From Pisolithus tinctorius (Eukaryota; Basidiomycota; Agaricomycetes; Boletales; Pisolithaceae), in NCBI GenBank assembly GCA_024663395.1, contig JANFAH010000123.1, forward strand, positions 20,292 to 84,291: a DNA stretch of 64,000 bases, written 5' to 3'. Below are positions 11,208-23,199 of the stretch, one piece after another. Position numbers and translations under genes: made by a program. How positions within the stretch are numbered: position 1 is the stretch's first letter; each line of letters begins with the position of its first letter. The notes under the pieces were generated by a model. The model searched no databases, was not told the origin of the DNA, and worked only from the letters and a program-made list of their open reading frames with translations.

Positions 11208-11456
11208 ACTTTGTTAAACTCAAAACTATGTAATCAAAACTTAAAGTCAAAAAACTGACTGCATGACATGTCATTTTCAAATGGCTGCTATTCTATCAAT
11301 TCCTATCCAAATCACTTGATTGATGGACCAATAGAAAGCCAAGAGTAAGTACCCTATTTCATACACTCATGGTTTAGGGCTAGGGTTAGGGGTTATTGTG
11401 TTTAGTCATAACTAATGTAAAACATACAAACATGTGGTCAGTTTTTTGAGCCACTG

Positions 11457-14400
11457 TACTAACAAATTTGCAATGCAACAATGACATTAAGATTAACACC
11501 AATGGCAAGGATATGAAGGACATTACATTTTTTGTTACTGCATATGCCACAAAGAAACAAAAAAGGTCTCATAACCCTTCCATGCTAATGGCATCAGTGT
11601 TGGCCTACCATGAAAACAATCCTCAGTATGAGGACCTACAGGAATGCAACTGACTGCTACTATATCACTGTATCAATGTCATCAACCGCGAGGTGGAATT
11701 GTCAGGACTGCAGGTGGTGTCTTACATCATGGGTTATGGGGATACATTCAGGTCACACAGTTACACACCATTATACACCAGTGTGCTGTTCTTGGCCATC
11801 AGACAAATGTTTCCAAACCTTTCAACCACAAAAGTTGACAGGTAAGTATGGAGCCATGTATGATATTGGGACCAAATACTCATCTCCCTGTGATCAGAAC
11901 TGCGGAGGGGCACACAGATTCATGTGACATGGAGCGCATTACAGATGATGTCAAACCTGATGACGCTGAACTGCCAGAGGTTAGCAGAAACAGAGATGTA
12001 AGCTCAGCATAATCAAATGAGGCATGTTAATAACAAATGTATTCAGGAGGATGGCGAGATGGTCACTCTTCCAATGAACATGGCAATGTTTATACATGTT
12101 CACAGCTTGATGATTATCTTTTCTGTGGCTTGGAAATGGACCATTGCAGCCTTTTAGCATTTGTAGTCAATACATGGGAAGAAACTTATACACTGCTCAT
12201 TGCACATGAACAGATGGAGGATGTCACCCCTAAACGAGGCTGGCCAGCTTCATGTGCAATTGCATTACATGAACAATCATCCAAGAAAAGACACACACCA
12301 TTGTGTTTTTTGAGCCCAAGGTCACAACACACTACCACAAATATCAGGGCCATGGTTCCCTTGAGTGGACACCAGTAATGAATTCTACTGTGCATGTATG
12401 CTTGCTCTTTTGAAACCATGGCAGACTGCTGAAGACCTCAAATGTAATATGGCATCTTGGATCGAAGAGTTCGACTCATTTAAGGCACAGATGGGGCCTT
12501 GCCATAGACAGATTCTGGCAGGAATACAATTCTATTATGATTCAAGAGCTGCATGCAACACCATGTCAATGGAGGCATCAATGTTTCCAAGGCAAATACA
12601 TGAGTACCTTGAGACAGCTTACCCTTAGATGAGGATGGGGAGCTGTGTATGGAAGAATCATGCATCCCTTTAACACATGCCGACCTCATACAGTTCAAAT
12701 GCAATCAAGTGTTGCGGAATGAGGAGAGGCATGCAGAAGAGGCAATCATTGTCAGTATGAGCCGCAGTTTCTTTATGATGTCAGAACTGCGAGCAGCTTC
12801 AAATCCAGTCAGCTACCATATAGCCCACAGGGATGATCATACACACCTTCTGAGATGGCTCAAAACCATGCATACAATGGCTTCAAAGATGACAGGAATG
12901 GTTGACTCACAAACAGAGACTATCTTCAATGGTGCAACAAGTGTCAACAACAGCATTAGCAACCTCACCAGTGCACTCATGGAAAGTGACTGTGGAGACA
13001 TGGCCCTACTCAGTGTGCTGACTGGGGACATCAACATCCTGAACTCTGTACCTGTTGCTGAGCTGTTGGATGATCAGCAGCACACATACAACATCATTGA
13101 TTTGCATTTACAATGCCATCTGTCAGGGCACAACCCTCCACAATTGCGAATGGTCATTCCAGGTGAAGCCAGCATTGGGAAATCAAAGACAATTCAGACC
13201 ATCACTGACAACTTTTGCTCTCACAGAGTACAGCACTTACTGGTGAAAGCAGCCTACACTGGAATCGCAGCATCAATCATAGACAGACAAACGCTGCATT
13301 ACATCGCAATGATACCTCTTCATGGTGGGAAGCAGTCAGCAAAAACCAAGAAGGCTCTGGAAACATACTGGCAAAATAAAGAGTATCTTATTATAGATGA
13401 GATTTCCATGGTGTCCTGTTCATTCTTCGCAACACTTTCCAACACCATCAGTCATGCCTGGACTGGTGAGGCCTCTACAACAGATGAGCCCTTTGGAGGG
13501 CTGAACATTATCCTTGTTGATGACTTTCACCAATTCCCTCCAGTCACCAGCAAAGCATTGGCACCATTGTATTGGCCATCCAATGCAGAGAAGGATACCG
13601 ACCTCGAAATGCTAGGCTGCAAGCTATATGAACAGTTTGATGTCATCATGCACCTGAAAACTCAAGTCAGGGTCACTGATACTGAATGGATAGAACTCCT
13701 ACAACACATCTGTCATGGTAACTGCAAAGAGAAACACATCTCTATGCTTCATAGCCTGGTACTTACTAACAAGCAGTGTGCTCTGGTCGACTTCACACAG
13801 CTCCCCATGGAGCAATGCTCTTTTGGTGACACCACATCATGCAGTGCGCATAAAGTGGAATGAAATGACAGCAAAGGTGCATACACACACACAGGGCACG
13901 ACACTCTTTACAAGTCCAGCTTTCGACACAATAGACAGCAGGGGTTTAACATTGGAGGAGCAATTTGCAGTTGCTGCGAAACTGAAAGGGTCCCAGGGTC
14001 GTAAGTGTCCAAGAGTGTGGTGGCCTTGCTGATGAGGTTGTCCTTGCTGTTGGCATGGAGGTTATGGTAACATTTAACATTTGGACCAGTTTGGACGTGG
14101 TGAATGGTGCCCACAGACACATTGAAGAAATTGTATTGGATGCAAGAGAGGAGACAATGAAACTTGGTACACACTGAGTCGACTTGCAATATCCTCCTTG
14201 CTATGTTTTGGTCTGCATGAGCCAAACGAAAGCTGAGGGGCTGGATGCTTACTGCAAGGTGTTCTTCCAATCGCACTGCTTTCGAGAACCTTTACAATTG
14301 TGACTGAAAATGGCAAGAAAAAGACAGTGACAAGACAGCAATTACCTGTGACACCTGCATATGCATTCACAGATTATCGATCACAGGTTCAGACAATTGA

Positions 14401-14640
14401 ATATTGTATTGTCAACATTGGCATGCCACCATCTGGGGGTCTTACAACCATTCAATGCATACATGGCATTGTCACACAGCTGCAGCAGAGACACAATTTG
14501 ACTGTTGTGTGACTTCGATGAAAGGTTATTCACTCAACATCCAAGCAAATATCTCTGGCTGGAGGATCAACAGCTGGCAACTCTTGATTGCAAGACATAT
14601 GTGGACTGGGAAAAAGTGAAAGTGGCATAAAATCTGGTAC
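11457..14640 (+). pseudogene. Helitron Rep/PIF1-type helicase (part 3 of 3)
   Basis: The frame resumes with NNDIKINTNGKDMKDITFFV and AYATKKQ, the Rep region that carries the second catalytic tyrosine in functional Helitrons, then VVSYIMGYGD in a shifted frame (about 11,700). A long clean frame at 12,649-13,863 (404 aa) holds the superfamily-1 helicase: Walker A reads GEASIGKS (about 13,165; the usual form is GExGTGKS), Walker B YLIIDEISMV (about 13,385) and ILVDDFHQFPP (about 13,513). Frameshifts follow near 13,840-14,100, then the C-terminal helicase block TPAYAFTDYRSQVQTIEYCI (about 14,355) and a final FDERLFTQHP-like tail to about 14,640. Several shifts and two insertions make it dead. No Helitron 3' hairpin/CTRR end could be fixed. 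Confidence 0.85.
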
Positions 14641-14833
14641 AACATCCATTAGAATTGAGAATCACATTCCAATAGAACATCGTCTCGTGTATCTCTTGTG
14701 TGTAAACATTGTCAGGTACCTAGCATCATGTGTTAACCCCATGAGCTGAATCAGAGTTTGTTTTCAGGTGGATCATGGTTGACAAAAAATGTGTGATGAA
14801 TTTCGGGGGGCAGTGACCTTGTAAACAAGGTGG

Positions 14834-16940
14834 CCTATGAGGTCTTGACAGGTAGGGTATCCCCAACTGCTGGCAGGGAAAGTTTGTTCTCCAGCACCAT
14901 GCCTGGGGATTCTCCAGGCACCCTAGGAATTTCTTGTGGGATAGTGCTGGAGAAATTGATTTCTCCATGATTAATATATGTTTCCCCAAATATGTCAGAG
15001 TGACTGGGGTCCAGATGGGTCTTTCACCAGCTGAAATAGGGTGTCCATTGGACTTTCTCCATGCCAATAAGGACCCAAACAAGGGTTTCCCCAGCTGAAA
15101 TAGGACCTCCATTGGAGTTTCTCCATGCTAAAAAGGACCCAAATGAGGGTTTCTCCAGCTGAAATAGGACCTCCATGGGACTTCCTCCATGCAAAAAAAG
15201 ACCAGAATGAGAGATTCCCCAGCAAAAATAGGGCCTTAATGGGCCCTGCTCCATGCCAAAAAAGACCCAAATGGTGCTTTCTCCAGCTGAAATAGGGCCT
15301 CCATGGGACTTTCCCATACCAAAAAGGACTCAGATGGTGCTTTCTCCAGCTGAAATAGGGTCTCCATTGGACTTTCTCCACACCAAATGGCACTTTCAGC
15401 AGCTGAAATAGGGTCTCCATGGGACTTTCCCCATACCAAAAAGGACCCAAATGAGGCTGTTGCTGAATGGGTTGGGAGAATTTCCTAGCAGTTATGGGGT
15501 ATCTCTGACAAAGTGTGGAGAATGTTCAAGTGAGTTGGGAGATTCACCAAGCAGGTGTGGGGAATCTCCAAGCAAGCATGGGAAATCCCCAAGTGAGTTG
15601 GGAGATTCACCAAGCAGGTGTGGGGAATCTCCAAGCAAGCATGGGAAATCCCCAAGTGGGTGTGGGGAATCTCCATGCAGGTGTGCAGGATCTCCAAGTA
15701 GGTTGGGAGCATCTCTAGCTTATCTTGTCAGAAAGTGGATTTTGTGTGAGAAAAACACAAAATACATGGAAAAACACAATTGTTTACACTAAGTGTCACT
15801 TCTCCACAGTTAGATGGAGATTCCCCATACCTGCATGGAGATTCTCCCAACCCCCTTGGGGATTGCCCACACTTGCATGGAGATTCCCCCCACCTACTTA
15901 GAGATTGTCCCATCCCACTTGGAGATTCCCCACACTTGCTTGGAGATTCTCCACACTTGCTTGGAGATTCTCCACACTTCCACACTTGCATGGTCATTCC
16001 CTGCACCTGCATGGAGCTTCTCCCAACCTACTTGGAGATTCTCCACACCTGCATGGAGATTCCCCACACTTGCTTGGAGATTCTCCCAACTCACTCAGAG
16101 GTTCTCCACACTTGCTTGGAGATTCCCTCCACCTGCTTGTAGATTCTCCCAACCCACTTGGAGATTCTCCACACTCACATGGAGGTTCCCCACACCTGCA
16201 TGGAGATTCCCCACACCTGCTTGGAGAATCTCCCAACTCACTTGAACATTCTCCACACTTTGTCAGAGATTCCCCATAGCTGCTAGGAAATTCTCCCAAC
16301 CCATTTGGTGACAGCCTTATTTGGGTCCTTTTTGATATGGGGAAAGTCCCATGGAGACCCTATTTCAGCTGCTGAAAGCACCATTTGGTGTGAAGAAAGT
16401 CCAATGGAGACCCTATTTCAGCTGGAGAAAGCACCATCTGAGTCCTTTTTGGTATGGGGAAAGTCCCATGGAGGCCCTATTTCAGCTGGAGAAAGCACCA
16501 TTTGGGTCTTTTTTTGGCACGGAGCAGGGCCCATTAAGGCCCTATTTTTGCTGGGGAATCTCTCATTCTGGTCTTTTTTTGCATGGAGGAAGTCCCATGG
16601 AGGTCCTATTTCAGCTGGAGAAACCCTCATTTGGGTCCTTTTTAGCATGGAGAAACTCCAATGGAGGTCTTATTTCAGCTGGGGAAACCCTTGTTTTGGT
16701 CCTTATTGGCATGGAGAAAGTCCAATGGACACCCTATGTCAGCTGGTGAAAGGCCCATCTGGACCCCAGTCACTCTGACATATTTGGGGAAAACATATAT
16801 TAATCATGGAGAAATCAATTTCTCCAGCACTATCCCACAAGAAATTCCTAGGGTGCCTGGAGAATCCCCATGCATGGTGCTGGAGAACAAACTTTCCCTG
16901 CCAGCAGTTGGGGATACCCTACCTGTCAAGACCTCATAGG
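14834..16940. mobile_element. Foldback-like element: 2.1-kb inverted repeat made of tandem subrepeats
   Basis: CCTATGAGGTCTTGACAGG at 14834 is mirrored by its complement ending at 16940, and matching pairs stay symmetric around an axis near 15,887 (for example 15,471 with 16,303). Outer arms contain tandem subrepeats of about 60-66 bp (CTGAAATAGG..CCATGGGACTT..CATGC); inner arms contain 25-35-bp subrepeats (GGAGATTCTCCACAC type). A unique stretch around 15,720-15,800 lies near the centre. Long inverted repeats made of short tandem repeats are the hallmark of foldback elements. Long repetitive open frames on both strands (for example 14,995-15,450 minus and 16,305-16,778 plus) are by-products of the repeats, not genes. 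No transposase is present. Confidence 0.8.
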
Positions 16941-17010
16941 TATATACATCTGTAGAAATATGTAGACCTAATAGGTCTTCAGAGGGGGTTGACTGAAGTG
17001 CCCTCCTGGA
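16905..17010. repeat. Sequence shared with the satellite region at about 50,370-50,465
   Basis: ACCTGTCAAGACCTCATAGG and the following text through GACTGAAGTGCC (about 17,005) match 50,380-50,462 with moderate divergence. This links the right edge of the foldback element to the left edge of the 65-bp satellite. Confidence 0.65.
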
Positions 17011-17302
17011 GAATTATTGTGCAAGTGCTTGGATGCAACATGTATTACTCACCAGGTAGCACATCATGCAGTATGATTGAAAGTTGGGTGTGATAACATG
17101 TATTATGTAATATCAATATCAGAGGACATGAGTGCAATTAGCAAAGTAGAATGATCAGGAAAAATATGGTGTATGAACTAATTTGTGGTAGTATAATGGC
17201 AGGGACACCCAACATCAAAATACAATTTGAGCCATCATTGACTGGTGAAATGGATACATTTGCACCATTCTTTGCCATGGACCATCTGACTTAAGTCCAA
17301 CT
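17011..17302. other. Intergenic, nothing recognised
   Basis: About 290 bp of moderately AT-rich DNA between the foldback element and the 3' end of the NLR-like gene. I see no gene or repeat; it may hold the NLR terminator. Confidence 0.3.
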
Positions 17303-20300
17303 CTATGCAACAGCCTCTGGGAATGACAGCTGTGGTCCACATTGAGTAAAATGGTCTCCTAAGTGTTGGGGGAATTGAAAGTAGTAGTTGTCCCTTTGGC
17401 CTTTGATCCAGCCATCGTCATGTAGGTTGACTGCTGCACCCATCATAGCCTTCTGTTGCATGAACCCATCAACAACTGGATTACTATTAAGCAGTGCATG
17501 TGAGGGGTCAAATGAAAAGCAAATGGGATATTCCTTGAGACCTGCACTTCTTGTTAAGTGAAATAAGAATAGATAGAAGGTGGAGGTACATACCATCTGC
17601 AGGAGGGAGTGGATGAAGTATGCTGGAGGGGTGGGATGCAACCAGTGTCAACATTTCATTCTCCCAGACCCTCACAGGCTTGTCTTCTGCACCTGAGACA
17701 ATCCACTTCCCATCAGGGGAGAATGCAACTGATATGACTTCATCTGTATGGCCTTCAAGAGGGCTGCCAATCTGCACACCTCCCTCAACATCCCACACCC
17801 TCACAGTCTTATCCTCTGAGCCTGAGCCAATCCTGTTCCCATCAGGGGAGAATGCAACTGAATAGACTCCAGAAATATGGCCCTCAAGAGGGCTGCCAAT
17901 CTGCACACCTCCCTCAACATCCCACACCCTCACAGTCTTGTCTGCTGAGCCTGAGACAATCCTGTTCCCATCAGGGGAGAATGCAACTGAATAGACTGCA
18001 GATGTATGGCCTTCAAGAGGGCTGCCAATCTGCACACCTCCCTCAACATTCCACACCCTCACAGTGTTGTCCCATGAGCCTGAGATAATCCTCTTCCCAT
18101 CAGGGGAGAATGCAACTGAAAAGACTACAGATGTATGTCCCTCAAGAGGGCTGCCAATCTGCACACCTCCCTCAACATCCCACACCCTCACAGTCTTATC
18201 CTCTGAACCTGAGACAATCCTCTTCCATCAGGGGAGAATGCAACTGAAAAGACTGCAGATGTATGGCCCTCAAGAGGGCTGCCAATCTGCATACCTCCCT
18301 CAACATCCCATACCCTCACAGTGTTGTCCCATGAGCCTGAGACTATCTTCTTCCCATCAGGGGAGAATGCAATTGATCTTACCACATCAGCATGACCCTC
18401 AAGAGGGGTGCCAATCTGCACACCTCCCTCAACATCCCACACCCTCACAGTCTTGTCCCTTGAGCCTGAGACAATCCTCTTCCCATCAGGGGAGAATGCA
18501 ACTGCAAGGACTCCATCAGTATGGCCCTCAGGAGGGCTGCCAATCTGTACATCTCCCTCAACATCCCAGACCCTCACAGTGTTGTCCTCTGAGCCTGAGC
18601 CAATCCTCTTGCCATCAGGGGAGAATGCAACTGAAAAGACTACAGATGTATGTCCCTCAAGAGGGCTGCCAATCTGCACACCTCCCTCAACATCCCACAC
18701 CCTCACAGTCTTGTCCCAAGAGCCTGAGACAATCCTGTTCCCATCAGGGGAGAATGCAACTGAATTGACCACAGATGTGTGGCCCTCAAGAGGGCTTCCA
18801 ATCTGCACACCTCCCTCAACAGCCCACACCCTCACAGTCATGTCAAAAGAGCCTGAGACAATCCTGTTCCCATCAGGGGAGAATGCAACTGAACTGACTG
18901 CAGAAGTATGTCCCTCAAGAGGGCTGCCAATCTGCACACCTCCTTCAACATCCCAGACCCTCACAGTGTTGTCTGAGGAGCCTGAGACAATCCTGTTCCC
19001 ATCAGGGGAGAATGCAATTGAATTGACTCCAAAAGTATGGCCCTCAAGAGGGCTGCCAATCTGCACACCTCCCTCAACATCCCACACCCTCACAGTCTTG
19101 TCCCAAGAGCTTGAGACAATCCTGTTCCCATCAGGGGAGAATGCAACTGAATAGACTCCAGAAATATGGCCCTCAAGAGGGCTGCCAATCTGCACACCTC
19201 CCTCAACATCCCACACCCTCACAGTGTTGTCCCATGAGCCTGAGACAATCCTCTTCCCATCAGAGGAGAATGCAACTGAAAAGACTACAGATGTATGTCC
19301 CTCAAGAGGGCTGCCAATCTGCACACCTCCCTCAACATCCCACACCCTCACAGTGTTGTCCCTTGAGCCTGAGACAATCCTTTTCCCGTCAGGGGAGAAT
19401 GCAACTGAAATGACTCCAGATGCATGCCTTGCAGTAGCTGCTGTTCTACTGGCCACCCTTTCAAACCTCCTACAGCAACTCTAGCCAGCCTTGAGAACTT
19501 TGGCAAGAGCATCATTGATAGCAATGCATTGGAAGGAATAAATGGCAATGCAGACACATACAGGTGTGGAGTGCTGTGCACAATCATACTGCCAAAATTC
19601 CGAATCAATTTGATTCCATCTTCTATCAGTGCCAATACATCCTTGAAGCCATCTTGTCTCTTCATTGTTGTCAGATGTCATCAGACACTGTACACAAGGT
19701 ACTCACCCATAGCCATGTTGCAACAGTACTGAGAATATCTACACCCTTTCCAACCATCCCCAGGAGACTTAATACCTCCAGCCAGAACAGAATCTTTTCA
19801 CTTCCAACAATAGCCCTCACCAACCCTGCAAGTTGCAAGTCAAATGGTGTCTTCCACAGATGCTGGCCCCAGAATCGACTGGAGTAGGAGAGATGGTGTG
19901 GAATCTTCTCCTTAATTCTCTTCAACAGATCAGACACTTCAGCATTGGCAAGGTAGGAGCTTTCCAATCCACAGATGTTGAATTGCAGGTTATCATGAAG
20001 AATCTGTAATGAAGCAAAAGCTAGGTCTCTTGAATGTTGTGCATCAGAGGTTTCAATGGAGTAGACACCACTCCGCGAACGGTCCATCAGGAAGTCATAG
20101 AAAGATGCATGAAGGGGCCGCACAGCAGAGACGCGGTCCACAATGCCACCCAGCACTGGAGACATGAACTCGAGGATGAGAATAACGTCATAGCGGTCCT
20201 GCTTGTTTGGGAATTTTTCACGCATCGAATTCAAGGCTGCCATGGGAAGAGGTTCTACTGTCATTACGACTTGCTGCATCACGGAGCGATATCGTTCCAG

Positions 20301-22040
20301 ACGTTTCCCAGATTGGGGTATGCTCCCCTTCAGGATCGCAAAGTAAGTCGTGTCCAGGAGCGTTCTTCCCTCTTCCGACTCGAGAGCCATCAGATCGTCA
20401 TAGCATTCTTTCCAAGTTTCCCCAGCTCTACCTGTCCTGATGAACTCACAAGCCAGACGAGCCCACTCGAACAGACCATCAGATTTTCTGATGACATTCT
20501 GGACCTCTGTTGCTCCAATGCTGGAAAGACAGTCCAGTTCCTTCGAAACATAAAGCCGGATATCGTGTTCCACCAACTCCCACCGGACGTCGTCCAATGA
20601 GGTTGCCTTCACATGTGGAACATCCCTCATAACACGTGCGATGTCCGGCAATGGTCTGGACGTCAAAAGGATCCGGAAATTCGCTGGCAGATGCGCAGCT
20701 TCTGACGATTTCAGAAGGCCCAGGATATCCTTCCTCGATTTCTCCGGCCCACTTTCATCCAACGCATCGATTATCACGACCACATTCCCAACTATCTCTC
20801 CACTAATCTCGACAAGCGGCTCCAAGATGAATCGTTTCCACTGCTGCACCACATCGCATGTGGTCTTAAGAGCGAGGTTTATTTGACACCACATTCGACA
20901 ATGCTCGTCGAAACGCCGGATCACGATCTGCCAGATCACGCGCGATAGTAGTCAGAACCTTTTCCTCCCGCCGTTCGGCCCGTCTGTCGCGAGCGAAGCA
21001 GAAACAGGCGCCGGGAGCTCCCACATCCTCCATCCATGATGCGATTGTATGGGCAATGGCAGACTTTCCTCTTCCGGCCTGCCCGTGGAGCCACAAGATA
21101 CGAGGGGCGTTGACGTCACATGTGGTAATCCAGTCGGTGATATCCTTCAAAATTTCTGTTCTGGTACCGTCCAGGCATTTCTTGGTCGTATTCAGGCCCG
21201 CGCCAGCGGCGTAAGCCATGCCTTCGAGGTTCAGGTCTTCAAGAACGTGGTTCATGTTGATCTGGATGTCCCGTATCGCGCGATCCCGATATTGCTGCAT
21301 CAGGTCACCCAGATTCTTGATGTGGCCACGGGCGACGGTCTGCGGGTCGGAAACAAGGCTGTCCCCGATTCTTATCACTGACGGGGTATCACATCAGCAC
21401 CCTGAAGCGGTTCAGAGGACCATGATCATAGGACCTACAGATGTTCTTCTTTTTGCAATATTTTATGACAAACAGCGCTGCAGCACTCATCTCCTGTGAA
21501 ATCTTCCGTAACGTCTCCTTCATATTATCCATATTCTCAATGGTATCCTTTTCCATAAGAAATTCGTAGAGATCCTTTACGGTATTGAGGAGGCCGAACA
21601 CCTCGTTGTCCAGGTTTGCTTGGTTAATAAGCAACTAATGAGGACTATATGAGCGAGGGATCCATGAGAAGAATGAGGAAGTACTTGAGAAGCAGCGGTG
21701 AGAATCCCTAACGCAAACTGGATATAAGGGTGGACCTTTGCGCTTACATCAGTGTGTGCGGGCGACAGAAGCTTAACACGCCTACATTCGATAGAGTGGT
21801 AACGCAGGAGTTGAACAACTTGAGAGGCTGGAGAATCGCCTCGATATTTTGGATCTTCGTTACCGCGGTATCGGCCTGCCCGACAACACCCACAGCGGTT
21901 TGCAATACCTGGGGGGTGGGTTTCATGTCAACCATTGCCTGTTGTGCAACATTAACTTTGTTGCCGATTCTGGTGTCGGTTGTCTCTGTAGTAGAAGGCT
22001 CTGATCGTGTCTGGTTCGACCGATGGAAGAGGTATCCCAT
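17303..22040 (-). pseudogene. NACHT-WD40 STAND (NLR-like) protein, one-base frameshifts
   Basis: Model: exons 21786-22040, 21685-21735, 21439-21634, 19707-21377, 17594-19659, 17303-17541, with introns of 47-61 nt that all have GT..AG ends. The N-terminal helical region (MGYLFHRSN start, through ILTAASQ and LLINQANLD) is the usual lead of basidiomycete NLRs. NACHT ATPase: Walker A GQAGRGKS at about 21,064-21,087, Walker B VVVIIDALDE at about 20,760-20,785, sensor LLTSRPLP. Then a helical linker and 14 WD40 repeats of 42 aa, almost identical to one another, then a unique tail. Family role: ligand sensing and programmed cell death in non-self recognition (HET-E/HET-D type); this is inference here. 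Single-base shifts near 20,880, 19,425 and 18,224 break the frame, from mutation or assembly error. The start at 22,040 is the methionine opening the conserved region; an upstream exon is possible. Confidence 0.88.
17640..19430 (-). repeat. 14 tandem 126-bp WD40-coding repeats
   Basis: Each unit encodes one 42-aa WD40 blade ending VRVWDVEGGVQIGSPLEG. Units differ mainly at a few codons: the residues after HT (SVV, SAV, DGV, FGV, SGV, DVV) and the two before the D in SGSxDxTVRVW. Such high internal conservation is typical of repeats under concerted evolution. Confidence 0.92.
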
Positions 22041-22626
22041 CCTGGAGAACAGCTTTCGAGAGGTGTTCGCTGACGTTCCAGCGGTCGAGGGGGCGTCGGC
22101 AGAGGGGTGAGAAGCTCCTTGTGACTGGTTGGGCAGAGATCAACAAATACCATCGCGTGCAAGGTATAAAATGCGGACCGAGTTAGGTGCAGTCGAACTG
22201 GGTCTTTCGGAGCTAACCAAACGATGTTTCTTCAACTGCTTGCGAGCCATTGAGAAATCAGTATTTTGTGCAAGGTTTGTAGGTTGAGGGGTGTATATCA
22301 AGCAGTTTCAGATTCAGGTGTTGAAAGCGCCGACATGCTGTGGACACGTTGCAGGTGCCACTGCTAGACGCCTGGAGCACGGGCCAGAAACATACGCAGT
22401 CACGCTCTCTTTTATATGGAGTAAGAAAATTGATTCCTTCATGCTCGCGTTGAAGAGAACATCGACGCTAAGTCTACGAACGCTTTCGCTATGCAGTGTG
22501 AGCTGTAGTATCTCGCAGAATCTGATCATCCAGTTCTGTAACTCGTGGACGAAGGCCCCAGTCATTGATCGAGTTCGGTTCAGCAGCAGAGATTCAAATG
22601 TAACTCAGGGTTGGCTTGTGCATTTC
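22041..22626. other. Region upstream of the NLR-like gene
   Basis: Likely holds the promoter and perhaps a 5' exon (a minus-strand ATG at about 22,150-22,162 opens a short frame that does not join in phase without an unseen intron). No repeat or gene recognised up to 22,626. Confidence 0.3.
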
Positions 22627-23090
22627 ACACACAGCGAGTTTTCCACTATATAGTACCCTGTTATATGTAATACAATATGTCAATCTCACACTTAGAGTTT
22701 GTGATGGCATACTGAAAAAATCCATACTTGAAGTTTAGATCCTTTTCTACACGTTTGCTCAGGTTTGAAGTCAGAGCGAACATCTAATCATTCTGTAAAC
22801 AATAAGTATGGATGAATAGCAGATGTTGTCCAAGATAGGAAGTTATGTCAACACGTGCAGTGCAGGGTGAAACTTTAAGTTTTGTCCTAATTTGCATAAC
22901 TGACAATACACAAAGTGCTGCCAAAATTCCAGTAACAGATTTTACTTCAAGTCTAGAATTAGTGTTCCTACACATGCTTGCACTTGAAGTTTTGCCACTG
23001 TCTATACTAATTGCCCGACAGTCACCTGTTCATCGCCCAATGATTGCCCTGTCATCGCAAAACAGTCGCCCAGCATGATCATCCTATAAT
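22627..23090 (+). repeat. Dispersed repeat, inverted copy at 45,190-45,650
   Basis: From GAGTTTTCCACTATATAGTA to GCATGATCATCC the sequence matches the reverse complement of 45,190-45,650 with about 90 percent identity by eye. It contains repeated CTTGAAGT and GCGATC-type words. No coding capacity. It is probably a short non-autonomous element; ends and target duplication could not be fixed. Confidence 0.8.
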
Positions 23091-23199
23091 TATCGTAGCT
23101 ATTGTTACATGGTCATCATATTTCCCTAAGTAGATCCTACAAATTTTTTTCCATGATGCCTTGACATTTGTCAGTCCTATCATTGCAAGAATTCAACAG

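Larger units (their letters stand above)
9880..11456. mobile_element. Near-palindromic DNA element with TA duplication (Tc1/mariner-like ends)
   Basis: Starts CAGTGGCTCAAAAAACTGAC and ends with its inverse; both sides are flanked by TA (9878-9879, 11457-11458). The two arms (about 9880-10487 and 10850-11456, roughly 605 bp each) are almost identical inverted copies, with a spacer of about 360 bp that shows no transposase. Tc1/mariner elements use TA targets and often begin CAGTG, so membership is likely, but the very long arms are unusual. Each arm encodes the same 101-aa ORF in opposite orientation. The element is absent from the reconstructed Helitron frame, which shows the empty site. Probably non-autonomous. 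Confidence 0.85.

Noticed and set aside
14815..14833. ACCTTGTAAACAAGGT hairpin considered as the Helitron 3' terminal hairpin
   Set aside because: No CTRR end follows and it directly abuts the foldback element; position alone is not enough.
14995..16778. Long open frames on both strands (up to 157 codons) with repeated Trp/Phe motifs
   Set aside because: They are translations of the tandem subrepeats of the foldback element, occur on both strands and mirror each other; no start context or domain supports a gene.
18064..19484. Plus-strand frames of 230-250 codons opposite the NLR-like gene
   Set aside because: Shadow frames of the 126-bp WD40 repeats; they repeat the same peptide with no domain.
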